64,000 nucleotides of DNA from Bacteroidales bacterium (GTDB lineage: Bacteria > Bacteroidota > Bacteroidia > Bacteroidales > FEN-979): positions 19,864 to 83,863 of the forward strand of contig JANXZO010000066.1 of NCBI GenBank assembly GCA_025355465.1. The letters are read 5' to 3'. The notes beneath the pieces are model-generated. The model searched no databases. It worked only from the letters and a program-made list of their open reading frames with translations, and had not been told where the DNA came from. A program made the translations under genes and the position numbers. Of this stretch, positions 42,777 through 50,822 are shown one piece after another. The number at the start of each line of letters is the position of its first letter. Within the stretch, counting starts at the first letter, position 1.

Positions 42777-43245
42777 CTATTGCGTCGCTTCTTTCCTGTT
42801 TTCCCATAACTTTTTCTGCCAGCTGGGCAAAATCTTCCGGTTCGCCCGCAAGTAACTGCTGGTAGGTACTCTTATTCCATACTTCAATACGGTCGGAATA
42901 GGCGAATAAAATGATCTCCTTGTCAATCCCTGCAAAACCAAGTAGCGATTTCGGTAACAACAGGCGGTTCTGGCTGTCGAGGGCCAATTCGGTTGCTCCG
43001 TTGTAAAAGAACCTCACAAACTTCCGGTTGTCTTTTACGAAAAGATTCAGCTTGTCAATGCTTACCGTCGTCTCTTTCCATACGTTCAGCGGATAAAGCA
43101 CCAGGCAACCTTCAAATCCCCGGTTGATCACAAATTTATCCTGCGACTCCTGGCTGATCTGCTTCTTCAGCGCTGACGGAAGGATCACACGGCTCTTGTC
43201 ATCAACCCTGCATTCATATTCGCCGATCAAATTTGTTTTTCCCAC
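42763..43245 (-). CDS. mraZ: Transcriptional regulator MraZ
   Basis: DNA-binding repressor of its own dcw operon. The protein has two SpoVT/AbrB-like halves, each with the DxxxR signature: YECRVDDKSRVILPSALKK and LALDSQNRLLLPKSLLGF. The ORF-track start at 43299 would place the first 18 codons across a MraZ operator. A GTG at 43245 gives 160 residues starting just before NLIGEYECRVD, close to the usual family length, and is preferred; a TTG slightly downstream is also possible. First gene of the dcw cluster. Confidence 0.88.
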   Translation of the reverse strand: MGKTNLIGEYECRVDDKSRVILPSALKKQISQESQDKFVINRGFEGCLVLYPLNVWKETTVSIDKLNLFVKDNRKFVRFFYNGATELALDSQNRLLLPKSLLGFAGIDKEIILFAYSDRIEVWNKSTYQQLLAGEPEDFAQLAEKVMGKQERSDAIDDLP

Positions 43246-43281
43246 AGACCGTTTTATTTCCGAGTGTAAATATAGACAAAA

Positions 43282-43309
43282 ATCCCCACTTTCCTCCACA
43301 ATCCTCCAC
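43282..43309 (-). promoter_or_regulatory. MraZ operator: three direct repeats at 10-bp spacing
   Basis: On the minus strand the sequence reads GTGGAGGA, GTGGAGGA, GTGGGGAT with starts exactly 10 bases apart. This matches the known MraZ box layout of TGGGN-type repeats with 5-base spacers. It lies 37 bases upstream of the preferred mraZ start, fitting autoregulation. Confidence 0.7.
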
Positions 43310-43372
43310 TTGTTAATAACTTTTTATCAACACGGAAATTGTGCGAGGAGGAAAGGAGAATCGGAAATAGCA

Positions 43373-43412
43373 GGGATTTCGCTATCTCGCCATTTGGCTA
43401 TCTAGCTATTTT
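43373..43412. repeat. Degenerate tandem array, 8-bp unit GAAATAGC-like
   Basis: On the minus strand five 8-base units read AAAATAGC, TAGATAGC, CAAATGGC, GAGATAGC, GAAATCCC. This is a decayed form of the GAAATAGC unit seen at 6890. It ends on the stop codon of the gene at 43411. Confidence 0.65.
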
Positions 43413-45627
43413 AATGAATGATCACCAGCTTGGCAGAACGGCTGCCGGTACGCACGAGGTAGATGCCGTCGGGAAAGGAGGATGTGGGTATGAACGCCTG
43501 GTTGTGGAAAGGGATCGAATAAACGATATTTCCGGTACTATTGATAACATTGAGGGTTCCATCGTAACCTTCCGACTGAACCGATATCACCGATTTGGCG
43601 GGATTTGGGAAAATGGTCATCAGGTGGGGACCGGTGGAGGACAATTCCCTCATCCCGGGAATGATGATGGGGGGCGTTCTTTTGCTGATGAAATTCAATC
43701 CGCCGGAAAAATTTCCTGTGATCACCTCAAATGATCCGCCAGCCAGAGGTAAAACAGCGGGCGATGATTGCCATCCGAAAAGGGTGTCGGCAGGATTTGC
43801 GGATATGGATGGATAAATCCCGGCAACCTCCGAAAACCGTCCACCCAGGTTGTTGTCGATGTCGTTATAGAAATGAATCCTGCCTTCGTCGCTACCAACA
43901 GCCAGCATTGTTTCACCGGTTGATGTAAGGAAAAAGCAAGGGGTGCTGAATCCGTCGTAAGAGACTCGATAATCGGTGACATTGACCTTTCCCAGACTGT
44001 CAGTTACAAGTGAAAAAGCCGGATTGCCTGGCGTACCCAGATTACGGTAAAGGTTCAGATTTCCCCCGCGTTCGCCTACGATCAACTCATTCAGGCCGTC
44101 CTTGTCAAGGTCAAAGAGCTGCGGGGTGCTGTATTCACCGACATCGAGCTGTTGCCAGTTTTTTACGGGTGGACCAAACTCCGGCACGGGACCCATCATG
44201 CCGCTGTTCGGAAAAAAGATCAGGGTTCCGTCGGAATTGCCTGCCAGGAGGTCGGGTGTACCATCTCCGTTGAGGTCGCCAAAAGTCGGGTAGAGTCCGG
44301 TGAGTTTAAGGGCAGAAATGCCGGCCAGATCGTCGGAGATGTTTTGATAAACCGGGACATCGGCAGTGCCTGTGTTTCGGAAATAGGCAATCTTTGACAC
44401 GAAAACCGAATGCAGCACGGCCTCCTTATAATAGGATGTGTCGTAATATCCATAGTTGCCGATAAAAAGGTCGCGGAGGCTGTCTTTGTCAAAATCGTAA
44501 ACAACCGGATGTGACGCTGAACCGAAATCCATGGTTTCATCTCTGAACAGTCGATTTGTCTGGTATTCAAACCGGGGCAGGGCAGGAGTTCCGGTGTTCT
44601 TATAATACCATATACAATTGTAGTTGTCGGCTGTGGCAGGCGTGGGTTCGAAAGGCGAAACCAACAACTCGCGCAAACCGTCATTGTCGATGTCGATGAG
44701 CGCCGCTGCCGGAAATGAATAGAGGCTCACCGGTTTTGACGTGGCAGGAAACAAAGTATCCATGGATACCATGTGCGCCGAATCTTTTGTTCCGCCGTTA
44801 AACAACGCGGTAAGACCCGGGAAATCAACATCTCCGAGCACGAGGTCCTGGAGTCCGTCTCCATTCAGATCGGTTGCCAGCAAGGTTGATCCTGTATGTT
44901 TTGATTCACGATGGAGTGCGCGGAAATCGGGCCCGGTCATTTGGCAGGGCGAATTCAGCGTTATCCGGTTACCGCCTTCACTCTCCTTGAACTTTCCCCA
45001 GCAATGGTCTGCCAGCCGGTAGTCGAGACTGTCGCAATGGCCATATTTTTCCATCGACATGTTCTGATGGTATTCAACATAAGATCCAAGACCGAAAAAA
45101 GTCAGGAGATCGAGGTCGCCGTCGCCATCGATATCGGCGATTGCCGGCAGGTCGACACTGGTTACGAGGATCCCGATATAGGAGGAATAATAAAATGACT
45201 CAAGCAGGTTGGTAACAAGCGTGAATTTCAAACTGGTATCTGAGATGTTCCTGAAAACCCGGATGCCGCCATTGCCGTAGGTGAAAACATCCATCTTTCC
45301 GTCGCAGTTGTAATCGGCCGTCACCACCCAGTCGTGAAGCACAGGCAACTGCAGTGCATAGCTGGGTTCGTAGGTATAGTCTACGCTGTTGGGCGTTCCA
45401 TGGTTGATGAAGGTAAGCTTCCGGTTTCCGTGGCGGTCGAAGATCAACAGATCCATGATTCCGTCGTGGTTGAGGTCGATTTCGCAGAATTGGCAGGAGT
45501 TGAAGCCTCCGGTGTACGGAAATTTTAGTTGTGCAGATGCCGGATTAACGCCGCAGAACATAAGTTGCACGACGCAGGATATGAGGAAAAGAAGGTATCT
45601 GCTGTGTAGCCGGTGAAGTACTCCCAT
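43411..45627 (-). CDS. Secreted FG-GAP/VCBS repeat protein with T9SS sorting tail
   Basis: A 738-residue predicted cell-surface protein. A signal peptide (LLFLISCVVQLMFCG) is followed by repeated beta-propeller units with Asp-rich calcium motifs such as DLNHDGIMDLL, DIDGDGDLDLL, DLNGDGLQDLV, DLNGDGTPDLL and DLDKDGLNELI. The last ~75 residues (TIFPNPAKSVISVQS ... GIYLVRTGSRSAKLVII) form a type A T9SS C-terminal domain. Likely exported by the T9SS and used for adhesion or carbohydrate/protein binding. Its ATG lies only 4 bases after a TAnnTTTG box, so the mRNA may be leaderless. Confidence 0.88.
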   Translation of the reverse strand: MGVLHRLHSRYLLFLISCVVQLMFCGVNPASAQLKFPYTGGFNSCQFCEIDLNHDGIMDLLIFDRHGNRKLTFINHGTPNSVDYTYEPSYALQLPVLHDWVVTADYNCDGKMDVFTYGNGGIRVFRNISDTSLKFTLVTNLLESFYYSSYIGILVTSVDLPAIADIDGDGDLDLLTFFGLGSYVEYHQNMSMEKYGHCDSLDYRLADHCWGKFKESEGGNRITLNSPCQMTGPDFRALHRESKHTGSTLLATDLNGDGLQDLVLGDVDFPGLTALFNGGTKDSAHMVSMDTLFPATSKPVSLYSFPAAALIDIDNDGLRELLVSPFEPTPATADNYNCIWYYKNTGTPALPRFEYQTNRLFRDETMDFGSASHPVVYDFDKDSLRDLFIGNYGYYDTSYYKEAVLHSVFVSKIAYFRNTGTADVPVYQNISDDLAGISALKLTGLYPTFGDLNGDGTPDLLAGNSDGTLIFFPNSGMMGPVPEFGPPVKNWQQLDVGEYSTPQLFDLDKDGLNELIVGERGGNLNLYRNLGTPGNPAFSLVTDSLGKVNVTDYRVSYDGFSTPCFFLTSTGETMLAVGSDEGRIHFYNDIDNNLGGRFSEVAGIYPSISANPADTLFGWQSSPAVLPLAGGSFEVITGNFSGGLNFISKRTPPIIIPGMRELSSTGPHLMTIFPNPAKSVISVQSEGYDGTLNVINSTGNIVYSIPFHNQAFIPTSSFPDGIYLVRTGSRSAKLVIIH

Positions 45628-45631
45628 GGTA

Positions 45632-45639
45632 CAAAGTTA
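45632..45639 (-). promoter_or_regulatory. -7 promoter box for the FG-GAP protein gene
   Basis: TAACTTTG on the minus strand matches TAnnTTTG. It is only 4 bases from the ATG and is part of an imperfect dyad with the divergent box at 45653. Confidence 0.5.
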
Positions 45640-45652
45640 CCCAAACTTTGTG

Positions 45653-45660
45653 TACATTTG
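45653..45660 (+). promoter_or_regulatory. -7 promoter box for the response regulator gene
   Basis: TACATTTG matches TAnnTTTG, 17 bases before the ATG at 45678. Confidence 0.55.
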
Positions 45661-45677
45661 GCATCAAACAAAGTACC

Positions 45678-46829
45678 ATGCCAAGGATACTGGTCATCGA
45701 CGATGAGAAGAGCATCCGGAACACGCTTCGTGAAATCCTCGAATATGAAAAATATACGGTGGACGATGCATGCGATGGGGTTGAGGGTTTACGTCTTGCC
45801 GGTGAGCAGAAGTACGATGTTATCTTGTGCGACATCAAAATGCCGAGGATGGATGGTATCGAAGCACTTACCCGGCTACAGGAGATTTCGGATACTCCGG
45901 TGGTTATGATCTCCGGTCACGGTACCATCGAAACGGCCGTGGAAGCGATCCGTAAAGGGGCTTACGATTATATCGCAAAACCGCTCGACCTTAACCGGCT
46001 GCTGGTGACCCTGCGAAATGCCATGGATAAAAGTCTCCTGGTTGCAGAGACCCGGTTTCTTAAGCGCAGGATCGGTAATGCGAACGAGATGATCGGCGAG
46101 TCGGAGGCAATGAACCAGATCCGGGAGATGATTGCCAGGGTGGCTGTAACGGATGCCAGAGTGCTGATCACCGGCGAAAACGGAACCGGTAAAGAACTTG
46201 TTGCCCGGCAGCTGCATGCCCTCAGCAACCGGGCTACTGCCCCCTTCATTGAAGTGAACTGTGCAGCCATTCCAGCCGAACTGATTGAAAGTAACCTGTT
46301 TGGCCATGAAAAGGGTTCGTTTACCTCTGCCATAAAGCAACATAAGGGCGACTTTGAACAGGCACATGGCGGTACCCTGTTTCTTGACGAAATTGGGGAT
46401 ATGAGTCTTTCGGCTCAGTCGAAGGTGCTGCGTGCCCTTCAGGAAAACAAAATTTCCCGCGTCGGCGGCGAGAAGGAGATACTGGTCGATGTACGGATAA
46501 TAGCCGCCACAAACAAAAATCTTAAGGAGGAGATCCGGAATAAAACCTTCCGCGAAGACCTGTATCACAGGCTCAGTGTAATTGTAATTGAGGTTCCGCC
46601 GCTCTCCAGACGACCCGATGATATTCCACTTCTTGTCGATCACTTTATTGCCGATTTTTGCGCAGGCCAGGGCAAGGCGAAAATGGATATCGATCCGGAG
46701 GCCATTGAAAAGCTTAAACTGATAAACTGGACGGGTAATATACGTGAACTCCGTAATGTTGTTGAACGTCTCGTGATCCTCTGCGAAGGAACGATTACAG
46801 GAAATGATGTAAACCGGTATGCCATATGA
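45678..46829 (+). CDS. Sigma54-type response regulator lacking the Fis DNA-binding domain
   Basis: A 383-residue NtrC-like protein. The receiver domain has acidic pocket residues Asp8/Asp9 and phosphoacceptor Asp52 (VILCDIKMPRMDG). The AAA+ domain has Walker A GENGTGKELV, Walker B GGTLFLDEIGDM and the arginine-finger region. The sigma54-contacting loop reads GSFTSA instead of GAFTGA. The protein stops at NDVNRYAI just after the AAA+ lid, with no C-terminal Fis helix-turn-helix, so it has no visible DNA-binding domain. The ORF-track TTG start lies inside the promoter; the ATG at 45678 begins at the receiver fold. No sensor kinase is adjacent. Confidence 0.88.
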   Translation: MPRILVIDDEKSIRNTLREILEYEKYTVDDACDGVEGLRLAGEQKYDVILCDIKMPRMDGIEALTRLQEISDTPVVMISGHGTIETAVEAIRKGAYDYIAKPLDLNRLLVTLRNAMDKSLLVAETRFLKRRIGNANEMIGESEAMNQIREMIARVAVTDARVLITGENGTGKELVARQLHALSNRATAPFIEVNCAAIPAELIESNLFGHEKGSFTSAIKQHKGDFEQAHGGTLFLDEIGDMSLSAQSKVLRALQENKISRVGGEKEILVDVRIIAATNKNLKEEIRNKTFREDLYHRLSVIVIEVPPLSRRPDDIPLLVDHFIADFCAGQGKAKMDIDPEAIEKLKLINWTGNIRELRNVVERLVILCEGTITGNDVNRYAI

Positions 46830-46872
46830 CAATGTTGGATACCAAAGTTTGCGAAAAGCCAATTTTTTCCTG

Positions 46873-46880
46873 TAACTTTG
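46873..46880 (+). promoter_or_regulatory. -7 promoter box for the T9SS cargo gene
   Basis: TAACTTTG matches TAnnTTTG, 48 bases before the ATG at 46929. It overlaps the TTG start proposed by the ORF track. Confidence 0.55.
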
Positions 46881-46928
46881 CACCCTTCATCACATTATCA
46901 CAAATTTATTTTTAGAAACCTCTGCTTC

Positions 46929-49292
46929 ATGACGAAATTTCTGACAATTCTTCTCCTGACCACTTTTTCAATGGGTTTTTCACTGGCACAGAGTCAGGTG
47001 TTAAAGCCGCGGGTTGATAAGGCTGTTTTTTTTGATATTTCCCCACCATTGCGCGATCAGGTGAGTAAACCGGTTACAAAAGATGACAACTCATGGAAGG
47101 ACGGGGTGATCCGAAACTATTTCGATCCGACCATCGGAATGGGGCAGAAAGCGGGTTTACCTGATTTTACTGATTTGGCAATACAGCACAATCCCGGAAT
47201 GCTGCCCAGCGATACCACCCTGCAGAATTTCGATGGTCTTGGGAACGGTAGCGGTTCGGTTCCGCCCGATACGCATGGCGAAGCTGGTCCGAACCACTAT
47301 TTTCAGGTTGTAAATACCTCCTATGCCATATTTAATAAAACCGGCAACATGATTTTCGGGCCGAGAGCCAACAGTTCCATCTGGAACGGGTTGCCGAATA
47401 ACCAAAACAGCGGCGACGCCGTGGTGCTCTATGACGAGACGGCCAACCGATGGCTTTTCACGCAATTTTCGCTACCCAACTACCCGAACGGACCATTTTT
47501 TCAGATGATAGCCGTCTCTCAAACTCCTGACCCTACCGGTTCATGGTACCGCTGGGAATACCAGTTCAGTCAGATGCCCGACTATCCCAAGTTTGGGGTA
47601 TGGCCGGATGGTTATTATATGTCGGCGAACCGGTTTGCCGGCGGTTGGACGGGTACCGGCGCCTATGCCTATGACCGTACTGCCATGCTGGCCGGTGATC
47701 CTGCGGCCCAGCGGATATCCTTCGAATTCCTCCTCAGTGGAGAAGGATTTATCACCATGATCCCGTCCGATTGTGACGGCGCCTTTCCTCCTGCCGGTAC
47801 GCCCAATTATTTCTCGTACATAAAAACCAATGGTTTGCAGCATCTGGGGATCTATGAATTTCATGTTGACTGGACAAATCCGGCCAATGCTACCTTCGGC
47901 AACAGTACCTACCTGAATGTTACTCCTTTCGCCACCCTTGCAACAGGCGTGCCGCAGAAAAACACAACCATTTTGCTGGACGGAATTTCCGACAGGTTGA
48001 TGTACGGAACTAAATACCGTAAGTTTAACACTCATAATGCCCTGGTACTGAATCACACGGTTTCTGCAGCAGGCGGCGCTGCCGGGGTACGTTGGTATGA
48101 ACTGCGGAAAACAGGAGGTGGTGGCTGGAGTATATACCAGCAATCCACCTATGCCCCGGCTGACAACAAATCCCGCTGGATGGGAAGTATTGCCATTGAT
48201 ACTGCCGGAACCATTGCCCTGGGATATTCGGTTTCAAGTTCAACCATGTTTCCTGCTATCCGTTATACCGGCCGGCTGAAAACGGATCCCGTCAACACCA
48301 TGACCATGGCTGAAAAGACCATTGTGCAGGGAGGGGGTTCACAAACAGGGATCTGGAGTGGCCGCAGCCGCTGGGGCGACTACAGTGCCATGAGTGTTGA
48401 TCCTTCATCGCCAACCACCTTCTGGTACACCACGGAATACTATGCCAGCACTTCAACAAGCAATTGGCAAACGCGCATCGGCTCCTTTACCTTTGGCAAC
48501 GTCTTCTCAATTTCCACCTCCGCCTTCCCTTCAAGTATTTGTATCGGGGATTCTGCACAGCTTCGCACTTTTGCTTATGGCGGTTCGGGAACCTATACCT
48601 ACGCATGGACCTCTCTTCCTGCAGGATATACCTCAACCCTGCCGGATCCCATAGTTTCACCAACAGTTTCAACCCGTTACCAGGTATCGGTAAACGACGG
48701 GAGTCAGACCAAAACAGATACAGTCAGGGTAAATGTAACACAACTGCCAACGGCCTATGCCGGCCCCGATACCAGTGTCTGTTCCTACGTTCCCTCGATT
48801 TCACTTCACGGAACAGCAACGAATTACAGAATGTGCGGCTGGGGTACCTCCGGAAACGGTCACTTTAGTACTACCTCCGGCCTCGATGCCGTCTATACGT
48901 TCGGCTCTACCGACCGTACCAACGGTTGGGTGGATCTGATCTTCATCGCCCTTCCCATCAGTCCTTGCAGCGGGAATGTTGTGAGTATGAGGCACGTGGT
49001 GATCGATCCGTGTACAGGGCTGCCTGAAGGCGAAACGGGTGGACTGAAGATGCAGATACTTCCCAATCCTGCACGGGAACTGGTAACTGTAACACTGACC
49101 GGACTTTCAAAGGCTGTTGCCGAGATAACCATTACCAGCATGGATGGTCGCCTGATGGCTTCAGCTACCCTGGCGCCAGATGGAATAAAGACGGAGAAAA
49201 GATTTGATCTCTCCGGATTCCGTAAAGGAGTCTATCTGATAAAACTGAAAACCGGTGATGAAGTCAAAACGGAACGGCTCGTCGTTCAGTAA
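46929..49292 (+). CDS. Large secreted protein with T9SS type A sorting domain
   Basis: A 787-residue exported protein. The ATG at 46929 gives a clean signal peptide (MTKFLTILLLTTFSMGFSLA); the ORF-track TTG at 46878 is inside a -7 box. Residues ~75-530 are a beta-rich region (GSVPPDTHGEAGPNHYFQVV, SRWMGSIAIDTAGTIALGYS) that I do not recognise as a known enzyme. A PKD/Ig-like stretch (about 540-620) follows, and the C-terminus (QILPNPARELVTVTL ... RKGVYLIKLKTGDE) is a T9SS type A domain. Probably cell-surface or secreted; function unknown. Confidence 0.85.
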   Translation: MTKFLTILLLTTFSMGFSLAQSQVLKPRVDKAVFFDISPPLRDQVSKPVTKDDNSWKDGVIRNYFDPTIGMGQKAGLPDFTDLAIQHNPGMLPSDTTLQNFDGLGNGSGSVPPDTHGEAGPNHYFQVVNTSYAIFNKTGNMIFGPRANSSIWNGLPNNQNSGDAVVLYDETANRWLFTQFSLPNYPNGPFFQMIAVSQTPDPTGSWYRWEYQFSQMPDYPKFGVWPDGYYMSANRFAGGWTGTGAYAYDRTAMLAGDPAAQRISFEFLLSGEGFITMIPSDCDGAFPPAGTPNYFSYIKTNGLQHLGIYEFHVDWTNPANATFGNSTYLNVTPFATLATGVPQKNTTILLDGISDRLMYGTKYRKFNTHNALVLNHTVSAAGGAAGVRWYELRKTGGGGWSIYQQSTYAPADNKSRWMGSIAIDTAGTIALGYSVSSSTMFPAIRYTGRLKTDPVNTMTMAEKTIVQGGGSQTGIWSGRSRWGDYSAMSVDPSSPTTFWYTTEYYASTSTSNWQTRIGSFTFGNVFSISTSAFPSSICIGDSAQLRTFAYGGSGTYTYAWTSLPAGYTSTLPDPIVSPTVSTRYQVSVNDGSQTKTDTVRVNVTQLPTAYAGPDTSVCSYVPSISLHGTATNYRMCGWGTSGNGHFSTTSGLDAVYTFGSTDRTNGWVDLIFIALPISPCSGNVVSMRHVVIDPCTGLPEGETGGLKMQILPNPARELVTVTLTGLSKAVAEITITSMDGRLMASATLAPDGIKTEKRFDLSGFRKGVYLIKLKTGDEVKTERLVVQ

Positions 49293-49300
49293 GAAACTTC

Positions 49301-49867
49301 TTAACCAAGCAAGTCGCTAAGCCTGCTCTGCCCGCCATATTGGTAATTCCTGACCCGGTATAATTCGGAGTCTGGTTTCAATTGAAATTCAAAGATGCGT
49401 TGTCCCGGATTGCTGGCATCAGCAGGCTGATGGTCAATTTCTGAGAAGCCGGCCTGAAGGCAGAGTTTCATTGCGCCGGGCATTGTATCTGCAGGATCCA
49501 GTTGTATTTTCCTGAATCCCGATTGTCGCGCCCAGTCAATGGCAACATCAAGCAGCAACTTCACATTTTTCGGATTGACGGCACTCGGATATATATGGCA
49601 CCTTTTCAATTCTGCAACGTCAGGTTTGATCCTCCAGATGCCGATGCATCCTTTTACAACATCATCGACATTTAATAGAAATGCGGCACCCGAGGGAGGG
49701 CTGTATAGTGTTTTAAGCGATCCAAGTTCAAGCAGAAAATCCTGGTAGTCCATTTCAAAATCAATACTGTCGGCAAAATCAAGGAGCAGGTCTTTAATGC
49801 GCCGGAAATCCGAATCTTTCCATGCCATCGACAGGGAGACCGAATCAAAGAAATGTCTACTAATCAT
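49301..49867 (-). CDS. GNAT-like acetyltransferase
   Basis: A 188-residue protein with a GNAT-like fold: VVKGCIGIWRIKPDVAELKR (central strands) and VKLLLDVAIDWARQSGFRKI followed by MKLCLQAGFSEIDH, equivalent to the usual x-YxxxGF end. The canonical acetyl-CoA R/Q-x-x-G-x-G/A loop is replaced by SAVNPKNVKLL, so activity is uncertain. The ATG at 49867 is chosen because the longer ORF-track start lacks a domain upstream and lies near the -7 box at 49915. Confidence 0.65.
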   Translation of the reverse strand: MISRHFFDSVSLSMAWKDSDFRRIKDLLLDFADSIDFEMDYQDFLLELGSLKTLYSPPSGAAFLLNVDDVVKGCIGIWRIKPDVAELKRCHIYPSAVNPKNVKLLLDVAIDWARQSGFRKIQLDPADTMPGAMKLCLQAGFSEIDHQPADASNPGQRIFEFQLKPDSELYRVRNYQYGGQSRLSDLLG

Positions 49868-49914
49868 GGTTCTTTCGTTTTTTACCTTATAAATAAAATG
49901 AGATACAACAACAG

Positions 49915-49922
49915 CAAATGTA
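49915..49922 (-). promoter_or_regulatory. -7 promoter box for the GNAT-like gene
   Basis: TACATTTG on the minus strand matches TAnnTTTG, about 47 bases before the ATG at 49867. Confidence 0.5.
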
Positions 49923-49997
49923 AGTTGCGAGGTACATGATCGCAACCAGCAATAAGTAACTGTAACCAGAAAACAGGTATTTGTGGATTAATGGAGC

Positions 49998-50013
49998 ATT
50001 TGTGTACACAAAT
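49998..50013. promoter_or_regulatory. Perfect 16-bp palindrome upstream of the toxin-antitoxin pair
   Basis: ATTTGTGTACACAAAT is perfectly self-complementary without a spacer. It lies between the divergent GNAT-like gene and the toxin-antitoxin operon, with a further TAnnTTTG box (TATCTTTG, 50035-50042) just downstream. A regulator-binding site is likely; which gene it controls is unclear. Confidence 0.55.
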
Positions 50014-50113
50014 CGACCGAATGCATGTGAATTCTATCTTTGTGAGGGTGCAATTATATTTACAATACTTTCCAAATTTCGTACACACCAAGCCCTTATT
50101 CCCTTTTCTTGAG

Positions 50114-50121
50114 TAATTTTG
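50114..50121 (+). promoter_or_regulatory. -7 promoter box for the toxin-antitoxin operon
   Basis: TAATTTTG matches TAnnTTTG, 15 bases before the antitoxin ATG. Confidence 0.6.
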
Positions 50122-50136
50122 TAAAAAATGTAAAAC

Positions 50137-50334
50137 ATGGAATCTACCATATTGAGCAGTGAATCAAAATCAGACATGCGTGTGCTGATTGAACTTGCCA
50201 AAAAGTTGGGAATGAAGGTAAAACAACTGACCGATCAAGAGATAGAGGATTGGATCCTCGCAAAGCGCATTGAGGAAGGCATGAAAACAGGAAAGGCTTC
50301 TCGCACTGAGGTCATGCAAGCGCTTGAACAGTGA
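50137..50334 (+). CDS. Putative antitoxin of a type II toxin-antitoxin pair
   Basis: A 65-residue, mainly helical, charged protein (MESTILSSESKSDMRVLIEL) ending KASRTEVMQALEQ. No ribbon-helix-helix or HTH motif is certain, but size and position fit an antitoxin: its stop codon overlaps by 4 bases (GTGA) the start of a RelE/ParE-like toxin gene. It has its own -7 box. It would neutralise the toxin by direct binding and probably autoregulate the operon. Confidence 0.78.
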   Translation: MESTILSSESKSDMRVLIELAKKLGMKVKQLTDQEIEDWILAKRIEEGMKTGKASRTEVMQALEQ

Positions 50335-50600
50335 AAATAGAGTTTACGAAATCATTTCTTAAGGATCTGAAGGCGGTCAGGGATCCCAAATTCAAAGCAG
50401 CCATCGGGGAGATTATCAATGACGTTGAGATAGCTCCAAACATAAGATCCATTCAAAATATCTCCAGATTGTCCGGTTACCGGTCTTATTATAGAATAAA
50501 AATGGGATCGTACCGTATTGGCCTTCATTATGGAAATGGAATTCTGACCTTTGTTGCATTCCATCACAGAAAAGACATCTACCGGCATTTTCCGGGATAA
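50331..50600 (+). CDS. RelE/ParE-family toxin
   Basis: An 89-residue basic protein starting at a GTG that overlaps the antitoxin stop codon. IEFTKSFLKDLKAVRDPKFK is the N-terminal RelE/ParE helix region, and the C-terminal strands MGSYRIGLHYGNGILTFVAF and HHRKDIYRHFP match the YafQ/RelE-type R-x-G-x-R/Y ... RxxxY core. Such toxins cleave mRNA on the ribosome (RelE) or poison gyrase (ParE); the family split cannot be decided here. It lies about 220 bases from the 3' end of ssrA, whose product rescues ribosomes stalled by RelE-type cleavage. Confidence 0.85.
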   Translation: MKIEFTKSFLKDLKAVRDPKFKAAIGEIINDVEIAPNIRSIQNISRLSGYRSYYRIKMGSYRIGLHYGNGILTFVAFHHRKDIYRHFPG

Positions 50601-50766
50601 TCCCTCCTCTTTTTATTATTCCAGGCTGATTTCACTCTCAGTCATCTTCTCCACATTAAAAATTGGCAACAACTCAGTATCGATAAGTGTCAATATTGCT
50701 CAAGTCTAAACAGACGCAAAAAAAAATATCAGTTTGGATATCAAATGGGTGTAAATTCGGCTGTAA

Positions 50767-50815
50767 GAAAAAAGAAAACCTCCGAAACATCAGTATTAAT
50801 TGATGTTATCGGAGG
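50767..50815 (-). terminator. Intrinsic terminator of ssrA
   Basis: On the minus strand CCTCCGATAACATCA pairs with TGATGTTTCGGAGG around the loop ATTAATAC, giving a long stem with one small bulge. It is followed by TTTTCTTTTTT. It begins 8 bases after the tmRNA 3' end. Confidence 0.8.
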
Positions 50816-50822
50816 TCGCTTG

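Noticed and set aside
45876-46883. A 335-residue open frame antisense to the response regulator
   Set aside because: It is fully opposite a gene with clear receiver and AAA+ motifs, has no recognisable domain, and long antisense frames are common in GC-balanced coding DNA.
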